A DNA stretch of 64,000 nucleotides, from NCBI RefSeq assembly GCF_014222285.1, contig NZ_JACKZS010000016.1, forward strand, positions 1 to 64,000. Reading direction: 5' to 3'. Numbering within the stretch: the stretch's first letter is position 1; every line of letters begins with the position of its first letter. Source of the stretch: Nostoc sp. UCD121 (GTDB lineage: Bacteria > Cyanobacteriota > Cyanobacteriia > Cyanobacteriales > Nostocaceae). The notes under the pieces were generated by a model, which worked only from the letters and a program-made list of their open reading frames with translations, was not told the origin of the DNA and ran no database searches. The position numbers and the translations under genes are program-made. This document shows positions 45,865 to 54,825 of this stretch, in pieces.

Positions 45865-47925
45865 ATGCGAGTTTCTGCTACTGCAATTTTTACTTTAGCT
45901 ACTTTAGCTGCTGCCAATGTGACTCAGCAAGCAACGGCTACATCTGCTAAAACCGTTACTCCAACGGCAAAAGCTGGTAACTTGGTAGTGCCGATAATTG
46001 AAGAGACTCCCACACGGATAGAGACAATTGCTTCCCCAGAAACTATAGTTGCACAACAATTTTCTGAAAATCCCGTTGCCGCACAAACAGGTGCAAGCAA
46101 AAATTCCCCAGTAGTCTTAAAGTCAACAAAAGAATTAATTTCCCAAGCCATTCTCCCTGCCTCCCCTGCTCCCAAAACCCCTGCTACTGAGAGCAATTTG
46201 GTAGTGACAGCTACAGACGTACAGGTAGTGGGAGCCAATCAAGAATTGCAGGAGATTATTCGTAAAGTCATTAAAACCCAGGTAGGTGGAGAAACCAGTC
46301 AAAGCCAGCTACAAAAAGATGTAGCTGCAATTTTGGATACAGGTTTATTTAGCAATGTCAGTGTGAATAGCTTTAGCACACAGGCTGGATTGAATGTAGT
46401 TTATCAAGTGCAACCAGTAATTGTACGGTCGCTGCAATTATCTGGTGCTAAAGTCCTCACCTACCAAGTGGCCCAACAAAAGTTGCAATCTCAGATTGGA
46501 ACCACCATCAGTCCTACTGGACTCCAGCAAGCAGTAGTACAAATTAACAAATGGTACGCCGACAATGGTTATAACTTAGCACGAGTGCTATCAATTAAAC
46601 CCAGTTCTCAAGGTATTCTCACTGTAAATGTTGCTGAAGGCTTAGTGAGTGATATCAAATTTCGCTTTGTCAACGACGAGGGCAAAACCGTTGATAGCAA
46701 GGGTAATCCCGTCGGAGGACGCACCAAACCAGATTTCCTACAACAGCAACTCAAGCTGAAACCTGGCCAAATCTTCCAAGAAAATGTCGTCAAGCAAGAC
46801 ATCCAACAGCTATATCGCACTGGTTTATTTGAAACAGTGAATGTTGCCTTAGAAGGAGATGCGACAAAACTTGATTTAGTCTACCAACTTAAAGAAACTG
46901 GGGCGCGTGGTGTTAACTTGGGTGGTAGTTACAATGCAGATCAGGGATTAACAGGCACAATCAGCTATCAAGATCAGAATGTCGGTGGTATTAACGATAC
47001 ATTAGGTGTGAATGTTGGCGTAAGTAGCCGAGACTTGCAATTTAATAGCAAATTTGTCAGTCCTTATCGGGCAACAAACCCCGATCGCTTGGGCTACACT
47101 ATGAATGGTTTTCGTAATCGGGAACTTTCGGAAACCTTTGATGACAAGATTAAGCTAGCTAACGGCGACAAAGTGCGGGAAGGTCAAATTGGTGGGAGTG
47201 TCAGCTTACAGCGACCAATTGACAACTGGAATACCTCATTAGGATTAAACTATACCCGAACTAGTATTCGCGATCGCCAAGGTAATATTACCCCAACTGA
47301 CGCTCAAGGCAATCCCCTATCTGCAAGTGGAACTGGCGTTGATGACCTAACTACCGTATCCTTCACCGCCACCAAAGACCAACGAGATAATCCCCTCAAC
47401 CCAACTCAAGGTTCCATTTTGAGTTTGAGTACAGAACAATCTCTGCCCATCGGTCAAGGTAATATTTCCCTAAATCGCCTCAAAGCCAATTACAGCCAAT
47501 ATCTACCAGTCCAGTTATTTAACACCAAACAGCCACAAGTCTTTGCTGTAAATGTCCAAGCTGGTACTGTGCTTGGGAATTTACCACCCTACGAAAGCTT
47601 TAACTTGGGTGGTTCCAATTCAGTGCGCGGTTACGATTCTGGAGATGTGGGAAGTGGGCGCAGTTATGTCTTAGCTTCCGCAGAATATCGTTTTCCCGTC
47701 TTACCAATCGTAGGGGGTGTATTATTTGCTGACTTTGCGTCAGACTTAGGCTCAGGTGATACTGTATTAGGAGATCCGGCGGGTGTGCGAGACAAACCCG
47801 GTTATGGTTTTGGTTATGGGGCCGGAGTCCGCTTAAATTCACCACTAGGCTTAATTCGGGCTGATTATGGCATTAATGACCAGGGAGAAAGCAAAGTGCA
47901 TTTAGGCATAGGTCAGAGGTTTTAA
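45865..47925 (+). CDS. Omp85/BamA-family outer membrane assembly protein
   Basis: 686 residues. Signal-like N-terminus (about 1-25), a low-complexity Ala/Thr/Pro linker (to about 120), three POTRA domains (about 113-345) and a 16-strand D15 beta-barrel to the C-terminal phenylalanine (GIGQRF). The conserved L6 loop motif VRGYDSGDVGSGRSY is near residue 587. Members insert or translocate outer-membrane beta-barrel proteins; the cyanobacterial type is the relative of chloroplast Toc75. Nostoc-type genomes carry several paralogues, and which one this is cannot be stated. Divergent from the lipid-A-synthase-related gene. Confidence 0.92.
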   Translation: MRVSATAIFTLATLAAANVTQQATATSAKTVTPTAKAGNLVVPIIEETPTRIETIASPETIVAQQFSENPVAAQTGASKNSPVVLKSTKELISQAILPASPAPKTPATESNLVVTATDVQVVGANQELQEIIRKVIKTQVGGETSQSQLQKDVAAILDTGLFSNVSVNSFSTQAGLNVVYQVQPVIVRSLQLSGAKVLTYQVAQQKLQSQIGTTISPTGLQQAVVQINKWYADNGYNLARVLSIKPSSQGILTVNVAEGLVSDIKFRFVNDEGKTVDSKGNPVGGRTKPDFLQQQLKLKPGQIFQENVVKQDIQQLYRTGLFETVNVALEGDATKLDLVYQLKETGARGVNLGGSYNADQGLTGTISYQDQNVGGINDTLGVNVGVSSRDLQFNSKFVSPYRATNPDRLGYTMNGFRNRELSETFDDKIKLANGDKVREGQIGGSVSLQRPIDNWNTSLGLNYTRTSIRDRQGNITPTDAQGNPLSASGTGVDDLTTVSFTATKDQRDNPLNPTQGSILSLSTEQSLPIGQGNISLNRLKANYSQYLPVQLFNTKQPQVFAVNVQAGTVLGNLPPYESFNLGGSNSVRGYDSGDVGSGRSYVLASAEYRFPVLPIVGGVLFADFASDLGSGDTVLGDPAGVRDKPGYGFGYGAGVRLNSPLGLIRADYGINDQGESKVHLGIGQRF

Positions 47926-48032
47926 GTATATTCAAACTTTCTTTATGAGGCTGCGCCGGATTTTTTGACCTACTCTTTCCTAACTTCTCACGGCATCTGG
48001 AAAACTTCTCTCTAAATCTCTCTCCTTTTAGG

Positions 48033-48051
48033 CTACGGTGTACACACAAGT
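48033..48051 (+). repeat. CTACGGTGTACACACAAGT dispersed repeat
   Basis: Exact copy of the 19-bp word at 36450-36468. Confidence 0.7.
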
Positions 48052-48060
48052 GCATTAGAC

Positions 48061-48136
48061 GTAGGTTGGGTGGAGGCTTTGCGTAACCCAACATTCTGAT
48101 ATATGTTGGGTTGCACTCCGCTTCACCCAACCTACA
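48061..48136. repeat. TGTTGGGTT-family palindromic repeat
   Basis: GTAGGTTGGGTGGAG...AACCCAACA faces TGTTGGGTTGCACTCCG...CACCCAACCTACA. A nearly complete long inverted repeat of the family. Confidence 0.75.
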
Positions 48137-48236
48137 ATTTTTTGTAACATTTTAGCCTTGCCACGCCACTAGAGTATGCGCTTCGTTTCTCTTACTTATA
48201 TTTCATCGTTTGGCGCATTTTAATACAGAATTAGTA

Positions 48237-48400
48237 TAAGAGGTTGTTTTAAAAGTGTTTGGCTGTGATTTTAGGCACTTAATTGATCTCCCCTAACGTC
48301 CATTTTGAGGGAGAACCAGAATCCAAGTCCCCCTTTTGAAAGGGGATTTACGGAAATCTAAAACGTTTTGCTACAAGAATACTTTTCAAACATCCTCTTA
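48237..48400. mobile_element. MITE-like element, TAAGAGGWTGTTT family
   Basis: The left end TAAGAGGTTGTTTTAAAAGT and the right end (reverse complement TAAGAGGATGTTTGAAAAGT) are 20-bp terminal inverted repeats with two differences. 164 bp, no ORF. Related copy at 52167-52378. Confidence 0.65.
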
Positions 48401-48460
48401 AAAAGGGAGGAACCGGAATCAAATTCCTCCTGGTCAGATTGATTTAGAGGAAAATAACTG

Positions 48461-49483
48461 ATGTCTGATTTAATGAACAAACAAATCATCCTCAAAAGTC
48501 GTCCAGTTGGCGAACCAAAAGAGAGTGATTTTGCTTTAGTAGAAACACCAACTCCCGAACCAGGTGAGGCCGAAATTCTTAGCCGCACCATTTATCTATC
48601 TCTCGACCCTTATATGCGTGGTCGTATTAGTGCAAGCGAGTCTTATGCTGCATCAGTAGAATTGAATTCTGCGATCGTGGGTGGTACAGTTAGCCAAGTA
48701 ATTAAATCAAATCATCCTCAATTTCAAGTAGGGGATTTTGTTCTGAGCAATAACGGTTGGCAAACTTATGCTGTATCTAAGGGTGAGACACTACGTAAAC
48801 TTGATCCCACTCAAGCACCTTTATCTTATAGCTTAGGTGTACTGGGTATGCCTGGTCTGACAGCTTATGCTGCTTTGCTTGATATCGGCCAACCGAAAGA
48901 AGGTGAAACTGTTGTGGTTTCAGCCGCCTCTGGTGCTGTCGGTGCAGTAGCAGGCCAAATTGCCAAAATTAAAGGTGCTAGAGTAGTCGGAATTGTCGGG
49001 AGTGATGATAAACGGGACTATATAGTTAAAGAATTAGGTTTTGATGTTGGCATTAACCGCAAAACCCAAAAACTTGATTCAGCACTCAAAGAAGCTGCAC
49101 CTAATGGAATTGATGTTTACTATGACAATACAGCAGGTGTGATTTTAGAAACTGTATTGCAGCAGATCAACCTTGGGGCAAGAATTCCACTAGTAGGTTT
49201 GATTTCGGAGTATAACGCTACATCTACTCCATCAGGGCCTAATTTAATGCCACTACTAATCAAACGAGCTTTAATCAAAGGTTTCTTAGTTTCCGATTAT
49301 CAACATCGGTTTAATGATTTTTTGCGTGATGTTTCTGGATGGTTACAGTCTGGTCAGCTTAAGTATAAAGAAGATGTAGTTATTGGTTTAGAAAACGCTC
49401 CTCGTGCATTCATCGGTTTACTTCGAGGTGAGAATTTTGGCAAGCTGATTGTTAAGGTTAATGACGATCCAACAGTCAACTGA
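48461..49483 (+). CDS. NADPH-dependent MDR oxidoreductase (CurA/LTB4DH-like)
   Basis: 340 residues. Zinc-independent medium-chain dehydrogenase/reductase. N-terminal GroES-like half (LSLDPYMRGRISASESY, typical of leukotriene B4 12-hydroxydehydrogenase/curcumin reductase) and a Rossmann half with AASGAVGAVAGQIAKIKGARVVGI. Members reduce the C=C bond of enones using NADPH, often detoxifying lipid peroxidation products. Single gene; the GAGGAAAATAACTG leader supplies a ribosome-binding site. It has the normal family length. Confidence 0.9.
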   Translation: MSDLMNKQIILKSRPVGEPKESDFALVETPTPEPGEAEILSRTIYLSLDPYMRGRISASESYAASVELNSAIVGGTVSQVIKSNHPQFQVGDFVLSNNGWQTYAVSKGETLRKLDPTQAPLSYSLGVLGMPGLTAYAALLDIGQPKEGETVVVSAASGAVGAVAGQIAKIKGARVVGIVGSDDKRDYIVKELGFDVGINRKTQKLDSALKEAAPNGIDVYYDNTAGVILETVLQQINLGARIPLVGLISEYNATSTPSGPNLMPLLIKRALIKGFLVSDYQHRFNDFLRDVSGWLQSGQLKYKEDVVIGLENAPRAFIGLLRGENFGKLIVKVNDDPTVN

Positions 49484-49570
49484 AAGGCATATCACTAAAC
49501 AGAAAGGAGCAAATCGCAGAAAGTCAGCGTCAGTAGTAGATAATTCAACTAAAGTTTTAGGCGTAACTAA

Positions 49571-50980
49571 ATGCACAACGATTTTAGGAGTAAGCTGCCA
49601 CTACTGCTGACATTCTGCTTATTTACGAGCTTTTTGCCTGCCTCTGGTTCAGTTTTATGTCCAGCTGTTGCCTCTGACGAATATTATAGAGTAGCCAGAA
49701 ATAATGGCAGAGATGGACGTGCAGGAACCGATGGGCGATCGGGTAGAAGCGGTGAAAACCAAAACATTTTTGTTAATGGTTCACCCGTTAATTTTGATTT
49801 GTCCGGTAAAGATGGGGAAGATGGGGAAGACGGGGAACATAGCGATCGCCCTGACTGTGGTTATCAACGCAATCACGTCAGCCATGATATAAATGCACCA
49901 AATGGTGGCAATGGCGGTAACGGCGGTAAGGGAGGAGATGGGGGAAATGGTGGTTCCCTCACAGTGTATTACAGCAATTTAGCAGATTTACGAAACATTT
50001 CCGTTCGGGCAACTGGTGGGCAAGGTGGACGTGGCGGTAGAGGTGGCAACGGTACGGAGGGTTGTCGCTGTCACAAGCGGAGTTGGGAAGTTAAAACCTG
50101 TAAAGGAACTCCCGGTAGCCCTGATTATAAGTGTACTGAAAAGGTTTATCGATGTAGCAACGGTAGCGATGGGCGAGATGGGAGTGATGGTAGCGATGGT
50201 AGCCAAGGGCGCTTAGGAACTTTAAGTATTGTAAATAGCAAGGAAGCTTTGGCAGGCGATAATCCAACGGTGCAGCTAGCAATTTCGGAACTGACAAACA
50301 AACCAGTAAACCTTTCGAAGAACAAATGGAATATTCGCAAAGGTGCAGCTTCTCTACTTGCGTCTGGTTCTGCGATCGCAGATGATTACCTTGAGTTTGA
50401 ACAGCGTCTAGAAGAAACTTTTCAAATAGTTTGGCAAGAAAAACAACCTATTACTAGCTTTGGCAATCAAGCTGTAACACTTAATTTAACTGACAACAAA
50501 CAAGTAGAAGTTACTTTTGCTGAGGACTTATGGGTTGATGGTAGCATCAAAAATGAAGCTAATTTAACAACATTTACCGTTAACCATGCCATTCCCAAAA
50601 AAGATGTCACCCGGTTAGCTGTAGCAGAGTTTGCCGAAGCAGGACAAAACCTCAACTTAAAAATAGTTGATTTGGCAGCGAAATCTGATGCTATTAATAC
50701 TCAGTTTCGTATTAAATTCCGCGCCCAGGATAACTTGTACGGCTTTTCTGGTTACAAAACTGAATATGAAGGGGATATTCCCAACGAACTTGTGACTCGT
50801 GACTACAACCGTTTTACTCTAGCTTTAGGCAAGCTCAAAATTCCTGACTCAGCTTTACGTCCTGGTGTCAACGTTGATATTGAAGTCGTAGCAACTCGTT
50901 CCTTGGGAATACGTTCTGCCAAGCAAACTATTAGCTGGCAGGGTGCAATCCGCAAGCCTAGTACCGCAAGGCGGAATTAA
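49571..50980 (+). CDS. Secreted collagen-like Gly-rich protein
   Basis: 469 residues with a signal peptide (about 1-35). Residues about 45-215 contain four Gly-x-y or Gly-rich tracts (for example GRDGRAGTDGRSGRSG, GKDGEDGEDGE, GGNGGNGGKGGDGGNGG, GSDGRDGSDGSDGSQG), interrupted by a cysteine-rich insert (CRCHKRSW, CKGTPGSPDYKC). The C-terminal half (about 220-460) is a non-repetitive beta-rich region of unknown family. It is probably an extracellular or cell-surface structural protein; whether it forms a triple helix is not known. A heptameric repeat begins within its stop codon. Confidence 0.75.
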   Translation: MHNDFRSKLPLLLTFCLFTSFLPASGSVLCPAVASDEYYRVARNNGRDGRAGTDGRSGRSGENQNIFVNGSPVNFDLSGKDGEDGEDGEHSDRPDCGYQRNHVSHDINAPNGGNGGNGGKGGDGGNGGSLTVYYSNLADLRNISVRATGGQGGRGGRGGNGTEGCRCHKRSWEVKTCKGTPGSPDYKCTEKVYRCSNGSDGRDGSDGSDGSQGRLGTLSIVNSKEALAGDNPTVQLAISELTNKPVNLSKNKWNIRKGAASLLASGSAIADDYLEFEQRLEETFQIVWQEKQPITSFGNQAVTLNLTDNKQVEVTFAEDLWVDGSIKNEANLTTFTVNHAIPKKDVTRLAVAEFAEAGQNLNLKIVDLAAKSDAINTQFRIKFRAQDNLYGFSGYKTEYEGDIPNELVTRDYNRFTLALGKLKIPDSALRPGVNVDIEVVATRSLGIRSAKQTISWQGAIRKPSTARRN

Positions 50981-50998
50981 AAATTAAAAATTAAAAAT
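50975..50998. repeat. Short tandem repeat (AATTAAA)
   Basis: Three AATTAAA-type heptamers start in the stop codon of the collagen-like gene. STRR type. Confidence 0.6.
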
Positions 50999-51068
50999 GA
51001 ATCCAGCGTAAGCATTTCATTGATTTGGAATGGGTGGTTTATTTTCGCCGTGTTGTACTAGATAAAAT

Positions 51069-51629
51069 TTAGGAAGATTTTTTACCATCTGAAACCATTT
51101 GCGAAAGAATATAAGCTGCGAAATCTAGCAACTGATCCAGCAAAAAGCCAATGATACCAATGTAGAGGATCACCTGAATTATATAATCAGCATTGCCAGC
51201 TTTATAAGCTTCCCAGAGAGTAAAGCCAAGTCCTTTTGGGCCTGTTAACATTTCTATAGAAATAACTATAAACCAAGCTACCCAAATACTAACTTTCAAG
51301 GCATGAAATATATGGAATATAGCTACTCGAAAGTTATTATTTTGCCTACGAAAATGTTGCATACCAATTGCCGTATTAATAATCATCGTCCAGAGAGTTC
51401 CTAGAAAAACTACTGTAGTAGCAGCCGATTCGCTCTCTTGAAATACTATTAATGCAATAGGTAGTAAAGCTATAGGAGGGATGCTATGTGGTATCTGGAA
51501 TATCAGCCTAAATAACTGATAAACCATGCTATTCATACCTATTAGGTATCCGATAAAACTACCTAAAACGGCGGCAGGAATGTAACCCACAAACAACCGT
51601 TGCAGGCTAGCTAAAATGTCTAAAAACAT
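51069..51629 (-). CDS. ABC permease fragment, NrtB/CmpB-like, degenerate
   Basis: 186 residues with five hydrophobic segments; similar to nitrate/bicarbonate/taurine-type permeases (SIPPIALLPIALIVF, EMLTGPKGLGFTLWEAY). Family members have about 250-280 residues; the first helices are missing. The cytoplasmic EAA loop, normally ...P.A.P.IFTGLR, is reduced to NNFRVAIFHIFHALKVSIW, an apparent in-frame loss of roughly a dozen residues. No ATPase or binding-protein gene adjoins it. It is either a decaying gene or a repurposed membrane protein. Confidence 0.6.
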   Translation of the reverse strand: MFLDILASLQRLFVGYIPAAVLGSFIGYLIGMNSMVYQLFRLIFQIPHSIPPIALLPIALIVFQESESAATTVVFLGTLWTMIINTAIGMQHFRRQNNNFRVAIFHIFHALKVSIWVAWFIVISIEMLTGPKGLGFTLWEAYKAGNADYIIQVILYIGIIGFLLDQLLDFAAYILSQMVSDGKKSS

Positions 51630-52030
51630 ATATTCTCTCTGCCTCAGTTCTCATGGAAAAGATTTAGAAAATACTGTGGCAACAACACAAAATAGCGAAG
51701 ATAAAAATGTGTTAAATTACACGCTCTCGTTGAAGAATACAAGATTTTTTTATCTTCTCCTTGCTGATAATTAATCAAGAAAAATTAGGTATTATTACGA
51801 TGTTTTGGTAGTAATGCAAAGAGGTGTAAAGCTTGACTTTAGTAAAGTTTATCAGAAAAATAAATCCTGATTAGTAAATTAAATACAATTTCCAGATTTT
51901 AATTGTTTGATGATTGTAGTAAGTGATCTGCGGGTTAATAGTATCCTAACCAGTTGAAACTCGGTTTACTGGTACTTTATTTTCACGCAAGTCCCTAAAT
52001 ATGAATATGTAATATTTTTAATATTAAATA
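51630..52030. other. AT-rich intergenic region, nothing seen
   Basis: Upstream of the permease fragment. No residual permease N-terminus was found in any frame, and no strong hairpin. Confidence 0.5.
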
Positions 52031-52167
52031 AATAAACCTCAGCTATGTTGAAACCTAGAGTTTTTAAAAGATATATTGATGTAGGTTGGGTGGAGTGAAA
52101 CGTAACCCAACATTACCACCAAATTTTATGTTGGGTTATGCGATCGCTGCACCCAACCTACAAAACT
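52031..52167 (+). repeat. 137-bp direct repeat with TGTTGGGTT core, copy 1
   Basis: It begins near TAAACCTC, contains GTTGAAACCTAGAG and the GTAGGTTGGGTGGAG...ACCCAACCTACA palindrome, and ends CAAAACT. It recurs at 53231-53371 in the same orientation with few changes, flanking the TIGR04376 gene. Confidence 0.75.
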
Positions 52168-52378
52168 AAGAGGATGTTTGAAAAGTTTTAGTCAAATAGA
52201 ATGATGCCTCCGGCACGCCAAGGGCAAACGCTACTACACAAACGAATGCGAGTGCGTCTCTAAGAGTTGCCCTAAGAAAAAATCAAGGCTTTTAACCCAC
52301 GCAGGTGGGTTTTGTTTGTGTAGCCGCGACTTCCAGTCGCCCGGTGAGTAATAAATTAGACTTTTCAAACAACCTCTA
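52167..52378. mobile_element. MITE-like element, TAAGAGGWTGTTT family
   Basis: The left end TAAGAGGATGTTTGAAAAG and the right end (reverse complement TAGAGGTTGTTTGAAAAG) form terminal inverted repeats. 212 bp. The interior has an ACCCACGCAGGTGGGT hairpin. No ORF. Related to 48237-48400. Confidence 0.65.
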
Positions 52379-52435
52379 AGAGCCGACATCACCAAATCTT
52401 ATAAATTTCAGTGTGTCCTTTTTATCAAGATGCGA

Positions 52436-53011
52436 TTATTTCCCTAGATTCCGCTTCATTTGTTCTAACTCATCTTGGGTTTCCCAGCTACGGAACTTTT
52501 CTTCTAAGTCATCAAACCCACTAGAATAATTGCTAGTTTTATTTGACCAGCCACTGGTTTCAAAACGCTGCTGAGTTTGCGCTTTATCACGGGCTGTTTG
52601 TGCTTCGGCTGCTTTAGCTTGCACCTCCTGTCGGCGTTGTTGAATTTTTCGTAGAAGTTCTTGAGATTGATTAATGCGTTCTTTCAGCCCTTGCATGTGT
52701 CCCCACTTCTGATTTCCTTCGCGCAACAGGGCTGCTTCTCGCTCACCCGCCGCAGTCGCTAAATCTTCTCTATTAGCGTTTTTGGCTTTTTGAACACGGA
52801 TATGCCAACGCTGAATTTCTTGAGCGGTGGAGAGAATTTCTTCTTGCGATCGCTTCTCTTGCAATTGTAAATCTGCGATCAGCTTTAATGTGTCTTCTTC
52901 TTGCTCACGCAGCTGTTCTAGCAGCGCCTCTAACTCCAAATGTGGATTGTTACGCAAGAATTCTTCTAAACGGTTTTCTAAAAACCGACTCAAATCATCA
53001 AATAAGCCCAC
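52436..53011 (-). CDS. TIGR04376-family coiled-coil protein
   Basis: 191 residues, starting MGLFDDLSRFLENRLEEFLR. The protein is almost entirely helical with heptad-like E/Q/L/R patterns (about 25-150), followed by a short disordered segment and a helical tail (DDLEEKFRSWETQDELEQM). The pattern is that of a cyanobacteria-specific family (TIGR04376) distantly reminiscent of PspA/Vipp1 coiled coils. Function unknown. The gene is bracketed by the 137-141 bp direct repeats at 52031 and 53231. Confidence 0.8.
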   Translation of the reverse strand: MGLFDDLSRFLENRLEEFLRNNPHLELEALLEQLREQEEDTLKLIADLQLQEKRSQEEILSTAQEIQRWHIRVQKAKNANREDLATAAGEREAALLREGNQKWGHMQGLKERINQSQELLRKIQQRRQEVQAKAAEAQTARDKAQTQQRFETSGWSNKTSNYSSGFDDLEEKFRSWETQDELEQMKRNLGK

Positions 53012-53412
53012 TGCTAGAACTCCAGAGATCGGGTGCGTGACTATTTTATTGTAGTAGTCCGGTGGACTTCTGGGTGTTAGTTAGATTTCAAAGTTGGGAA
53101 AAATGTATTTGGTGAAACTACGTAAACAACGCTGATTTACAAAATAAGGCTTTAATCAGTATGAGATCGAGGGGTAGTTGGGGCTGACTAGATTATTAGA
53201 CTGAAACTTTCCAAATATCAATAAATTTTCTATAAACCTCATCTCTGTTGAAACCTAGAGTTTTTTAAAAGATATATTTATGTAGGTTGGGTGGAGTGAA
53301 ACGCAACCCAACATTACCGCCTTATTTATGTTGGGTTACGCGATCGCTCGCTGCACCCAATCTACAAAACTACGGTTCTCAAGCTAGACGAGGTTTATAT
53401 CGTCAATATTTT
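53012..53412. other. Intergenic region with repeat
   Basis: Mainly the direct repeat at 53231-53371; the remaining bases show no gene. Confidence 0.6.
53231..53371 (+). repeat. 141-bp direct repeat with TGTTGGGTT core, copy 2
   Basis: Second copy of the element at 52031-52167. It contains an extra CGCTCG duplication next to its HIP1 site. Confidence 0.75.
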
Positions 53413-53787
53413 TTAGCTCAACTGCTCATTTTCGATCAGAACTGTAACAGATGCGATCGCAATCAACATTTCATCATTTTTATCATTGAGTTCGGGAATG
53501 GCCCGCCCTTGAACTATCATTCCCCCAGATTCTACGGTAAGACTTTTCCGACCAAATGGCAGGACAGCTAGTACCTCTTCTTCTCTAACTTGTTCGGGGT
53601 ATGGCACTGCTACCTGAACTTCTATAATCATTTCATTGGGGTGACTTAAACCTGCAACTTCCCAAACACCAGGTAAAGCATTGTGAGCGATCGCATTCCG
53701 TACCGCCCTAGATGCTGCTACTGTAGGTTCTTGTCCATGCTGATCTATTCCCATCCCCATCTCAATAATCAACCGTTTACGCACCAT
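53413..53787 (-). CDS. Lin0512-family protein
   Basis: 124 residues from the ATG at 53787, chosen because GGAGG stands 6 nt upstream; an upstream in-frame Met lacks this. MVRKRLIIEMGMGIDQHGQE and AASRAVRNAIAHNALPG are the family hallmarks. Small alpha/beta protein of unknown biochemical role, widespread in bacteria and cyanobacteria. Single gene. Confidence 0.82.
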   Translation of the reverse strand: MVRKRLIIEMGMGIDQHGQEPTVAASRAVRNAIAHNALPGVWEVAGLSHPNEMIIEVQVAVPYPEQVREEEVLAVLPFGRKSLTVESGGMIVQGRAIPELNDKNDEMLIAIASVTVLIENEQLS

Positions 53788-53944
53788 TACTACCTCCGGT
53801 AAATTCTCCACCTTTCAGCACCAAAGGCAGCTATAGCAGGGACAGAAGGCTCAGTTGGAATACTGCATCTCTTCCTTACAAGACCCTTCATGCAGAGTCC
53901 TACAATCCAAGCCACATAATCCTGCCTCCTGACCCCTGCTTCCT

Positions 53945-54313
53945 TTAGACCAAACGCTGTAAGCGACTAAGACGCTCTGAGTAACTTTTCATCACCTGTA
54001 TGGCAAACATAGGTGTTTCCTGAACGGCAAAGAGAAACCCTTCTTCATCAAGAAAACCTAGTTTAGTATCCACCTTGGCAATAGCTGTGTAATTTCTATT
54101 TTTTATTCCTACAAGTATTCCAGCACCAAAAACTTCGCCCTGCTCAATAGTTTCTACAACCTTGCCATTAACTACTATCTCTACCTCTCCTTCCAGAATG
54201 CCGTACATACTATCACCAGATTGCCCTTCTTCAAAGATGACTTCACCTGCTGAGAATGCTTCAGGATCGGGTTGTTTTTGAAAGATACTGACTGTTATTA
54301 CAGGACTTAGCAT
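53945..54313 (-). CDS. Cyclic-nucleotide-binding (CRP-like sensor) domain protein
   Basis: About 122 residues from the ATG at 54313; an in-frame extension to 54376 adds basic residues without homology. The beta-roll shows FSAGEVIFEEGQSGDSMYGILEGEVEIVVNG and a phosphate-binding-cassette-like segment GEVFGAGILVG. The canonical arginine that holds the cyclic phosphate (GE.A....R.A) is not evident, so nucleotide binding is uncertain. No DNA-binding domain. Possible regulatory partner protein. Single gene. Confidence 0.75.
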   Translation of the reverse strand: MLSPVITVSIFQKQPDPEAFSAGEVIFEEGQSGDSMYGILEGEVEIVVNGKVVETIEQGEVFGAGILVGIKNRNYTAIAKVDTKLGFLDEEGFLFAVQETPMFAIQVMKSYSERLSRLQRLV

Positions 54314-54473
54314 TAGAGCAACCCCAAAATTCTTGGTTTTTAAACGAAACTTTTTGATAGTTTTAGGCGAACCCAAAAAAGTATACTACTTTATGTTGAT
54401 TAACTCTCGCTCAATCTCCGCAAAATTCCTGATTAGTCTCCTAATCGCCTAAAAACCTTTCCCTGGTTTTACT

Positions 54474-54492
54474 CTACGGTGTACACATAAGT
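54474..54492 (+). repeat. GTGTACAC-core dispersed repeat (one mismatch)
   Basis: CTACGGTGTACACATAAGT, one change from the 19-bp family word. Confidence 0.6.
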
Positions 54493-54584
54493 TATCGAAT
54501 CACTACCAGTCCTCGAATTACCCTACCCTAACTCTCCCCTTATACTTATAAAGGTTTTACCCCACCCTAACCTCCCCTTATAAA

Positions 54585-54753
54585 GGCTACGGTGTACACA
54601 CATCTCTGTACAAACCCAAAATCGTTGGAGATCCCCCTAAATCCCCCTTAAAAAGGGGGACTTTAAGAAACTTTTGCCCCCCTTTTTAAGGGGGGTTGGG
54701 GGGATCAAAAGGCTCTGGGGCAGCTCTAGAAGACTTGTGTGTACACCGTAGCC
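54585..54753. mobile_element. MITE-like element bounded by GGCTACGGTGTACACAC
   Basis: Terminal inverted repeats GGCTACGGTGTACACACA / reverse complement at 54736-54753. The interior is a long hairpin starting GATCCCCC (54630) and ending GGGGGATC (54705). TTATAAA flanks both sides (54578-54584, 54754-54760), a candidate 7-bp target duplication, although the surroundings are themselves repetitive. Confidence 0.5.
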
Positions 54754-54825
54754 TTATAAAGGGGAGGGAACTAGATAGATTTCTTTTTCCACCTTTTACA
54801 AGGGGGGATTAAGGGGGGTAATTCG

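Larger units (their letters stand above)
47926..48460. other. Repeat-filled intergenic region
   Basis: It holds a GTGTACAC word (48033-48051), a TGTTGGGTT palindrome (48061-48136) and a MITE-like element (48237-48400). No gene. Confidence 0.65.

Noticed and set aside
47873..48130. 85-codon minus-strand frame overlapping the Omp85 3' end
   Set aside because: Overlaps a solid gene antisense and a dispersed repeat; no homology recognised.
53287..53571. 94-codon plus-strand frame
   Set aside because: Half lies in the TGTTGGGTT repeat and half is antisense to the Lin0512-family gene.
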